Shown here one piece after another: positions 24,128-24,379 of a stretch of DNA of 24,379 nt. Numbering within the stretch: position 1 is the first letter of the stretch; the number at the start of each line of letters is the position of its first letter. Made by a program: the position numbers and the translations under genes. Source of the DNA: Planctomycetaceae bacterium UBA4655 (lineage in GTDB: Bacteria; Planctomycetota; Planctomycetia; Pirellulales; UBA1268); assembly GCA_002405515.1 (NCBI GenBank), contig DHLZ01000001.1, forward strand, positions 1 to 24,379. The letters run 5' to 3'. The notes below the pieces were generated by a model. The model did not search any database. It saw only the letters and a list, made by a program, of their open reading frames with translations, and was not told where the DNA came from.

Positions 24128-24379
24128 CCGTCGTCCAGCCGCTCGAGTCGTTCGCCGATGTCGCTGGGCACCCGAAAGACCAGCTTCTTGCCCTTCTTCT
24201 TCAGCTCCAAAACTCCTCGGTTTGCAAGGCAAGATCGAGCAGATCGGTTCGGGCCGTCTGATACACAACGCCGCGCATGTTCTGATGCTCCTTGATCGTG
24301 TATCGTCGCCCAGGCGTTTTGACCGCCTCGATGATCAGGGCGGACTGGCGGTGGTTGAATACTACCCCGAGCACGATGT
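24124..24379 (-). pseudogene. C-terminal end of a Fic-family protein, frameshifted and cut by the window edge
   Basis: Reading the minus strand from the right edge gives VFNHRQSALIIEAVKTPGRR, then YTIKEHQNMRGVVYQTARTD and LLDLAL before a stop in that frame. Shifting back one base near 24223-24230 restores ANRGVLELKKKGKKLVFRVP and SDIGERLERLDDG, ending at TAA (24126-24124). The joined sequence resembles the winged-helix C-terminal part of Fic-domain proteins (TARTDLLDLA-x-RGLLE-K-GK-FVF pattern). The change equals one missing base, in TTG-CAA. The catalytic HxFxxGNGR motif would lie outside the window. The stretch is less GC-rich than its neighbours and its TAA overlaps the corA TAG. The Fic call comes from remembered family pattern, not from a search. 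Confidence 0.6.

Noticed and set aside
24020..24268. 82-codon minus-strand frame across the corA end
   Set aside because: It is antisense to corA for most of its length and in a different frame from the readable Fic-like sequence.

Overview
The window is high-GC DNA from the chromosome of what is most likely a planctomycete of the Pirellulales type. I infer this from the fused aroD-aroE gene, the long serine acetyltransferase with an insertion before its catalytic loop, Fo subunits b and c that carry N-terminal signal peptides, His-rich Fo segments, weak or missing Shine-Dalgarno sites at many starts, and the rpsO-pnp-kinase-regulator-mutL order. No 16S gene or other taxonomic marker is present, so this assignment is an inference.

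Layout. Positions 1-602 hold the 3' end of a membrane fatty acid desaturase. A candidate promoter and a structured leader then precede rpsO (779-1048), and a 339-nt leader precedes pnp (1388-3523). Tightly packed plus-strand genes follow: a soluble histidine kinase, a sigma-54 type response regulator, mutL, the aroDE fusion, aroK and an unusual A24 prepilin peptidase (to 10941). After these come an OmpA-type lipoprotein (11109-12038), hisH, a twice-frameshifted hisA, and cysE (to 14671). Positions 14700-22859 are a complete F1Fo ATP synthase operon on the minus strand, transcribed in the order atpZ, atpI-like, atpB, atpE, atpF, atpH, atpA, atpG, atpD, atpC. A divergent corA (23012-24127, plus) follows. 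The window ends in the C-terminal remnant of a Fic-family gene on the minus strand, which is frameshifted and visibly poorer in GC.

How the genes fit together. The left part joins translation and RNA turnover (S15, PNPase), DNA mismatch repair (an endonuclease-type MutL) and shikimate and histidine biosynthesis. A two-component pair of unknown signal sits between pnp and mutL. The right part is energy metabolism. The atp operon contains several strong GC-rich hairpins without T-tracts, two of them flanking atpE, which suggests post-transcriptional control of c-subunit dosage.

Most of the window is housekeeping, and I do not see a wholly new multi-gene system. The points most worth a second look are: the paired His-rich, signal-peptide-bearing Fo subunits; the hairpins around atpE; hisA broken by two frame changes; the prepilin peptidase with a roughly 100-residue insertion between its catalytic aspartates; and the low-GC, frameshifted Fic-family tail.
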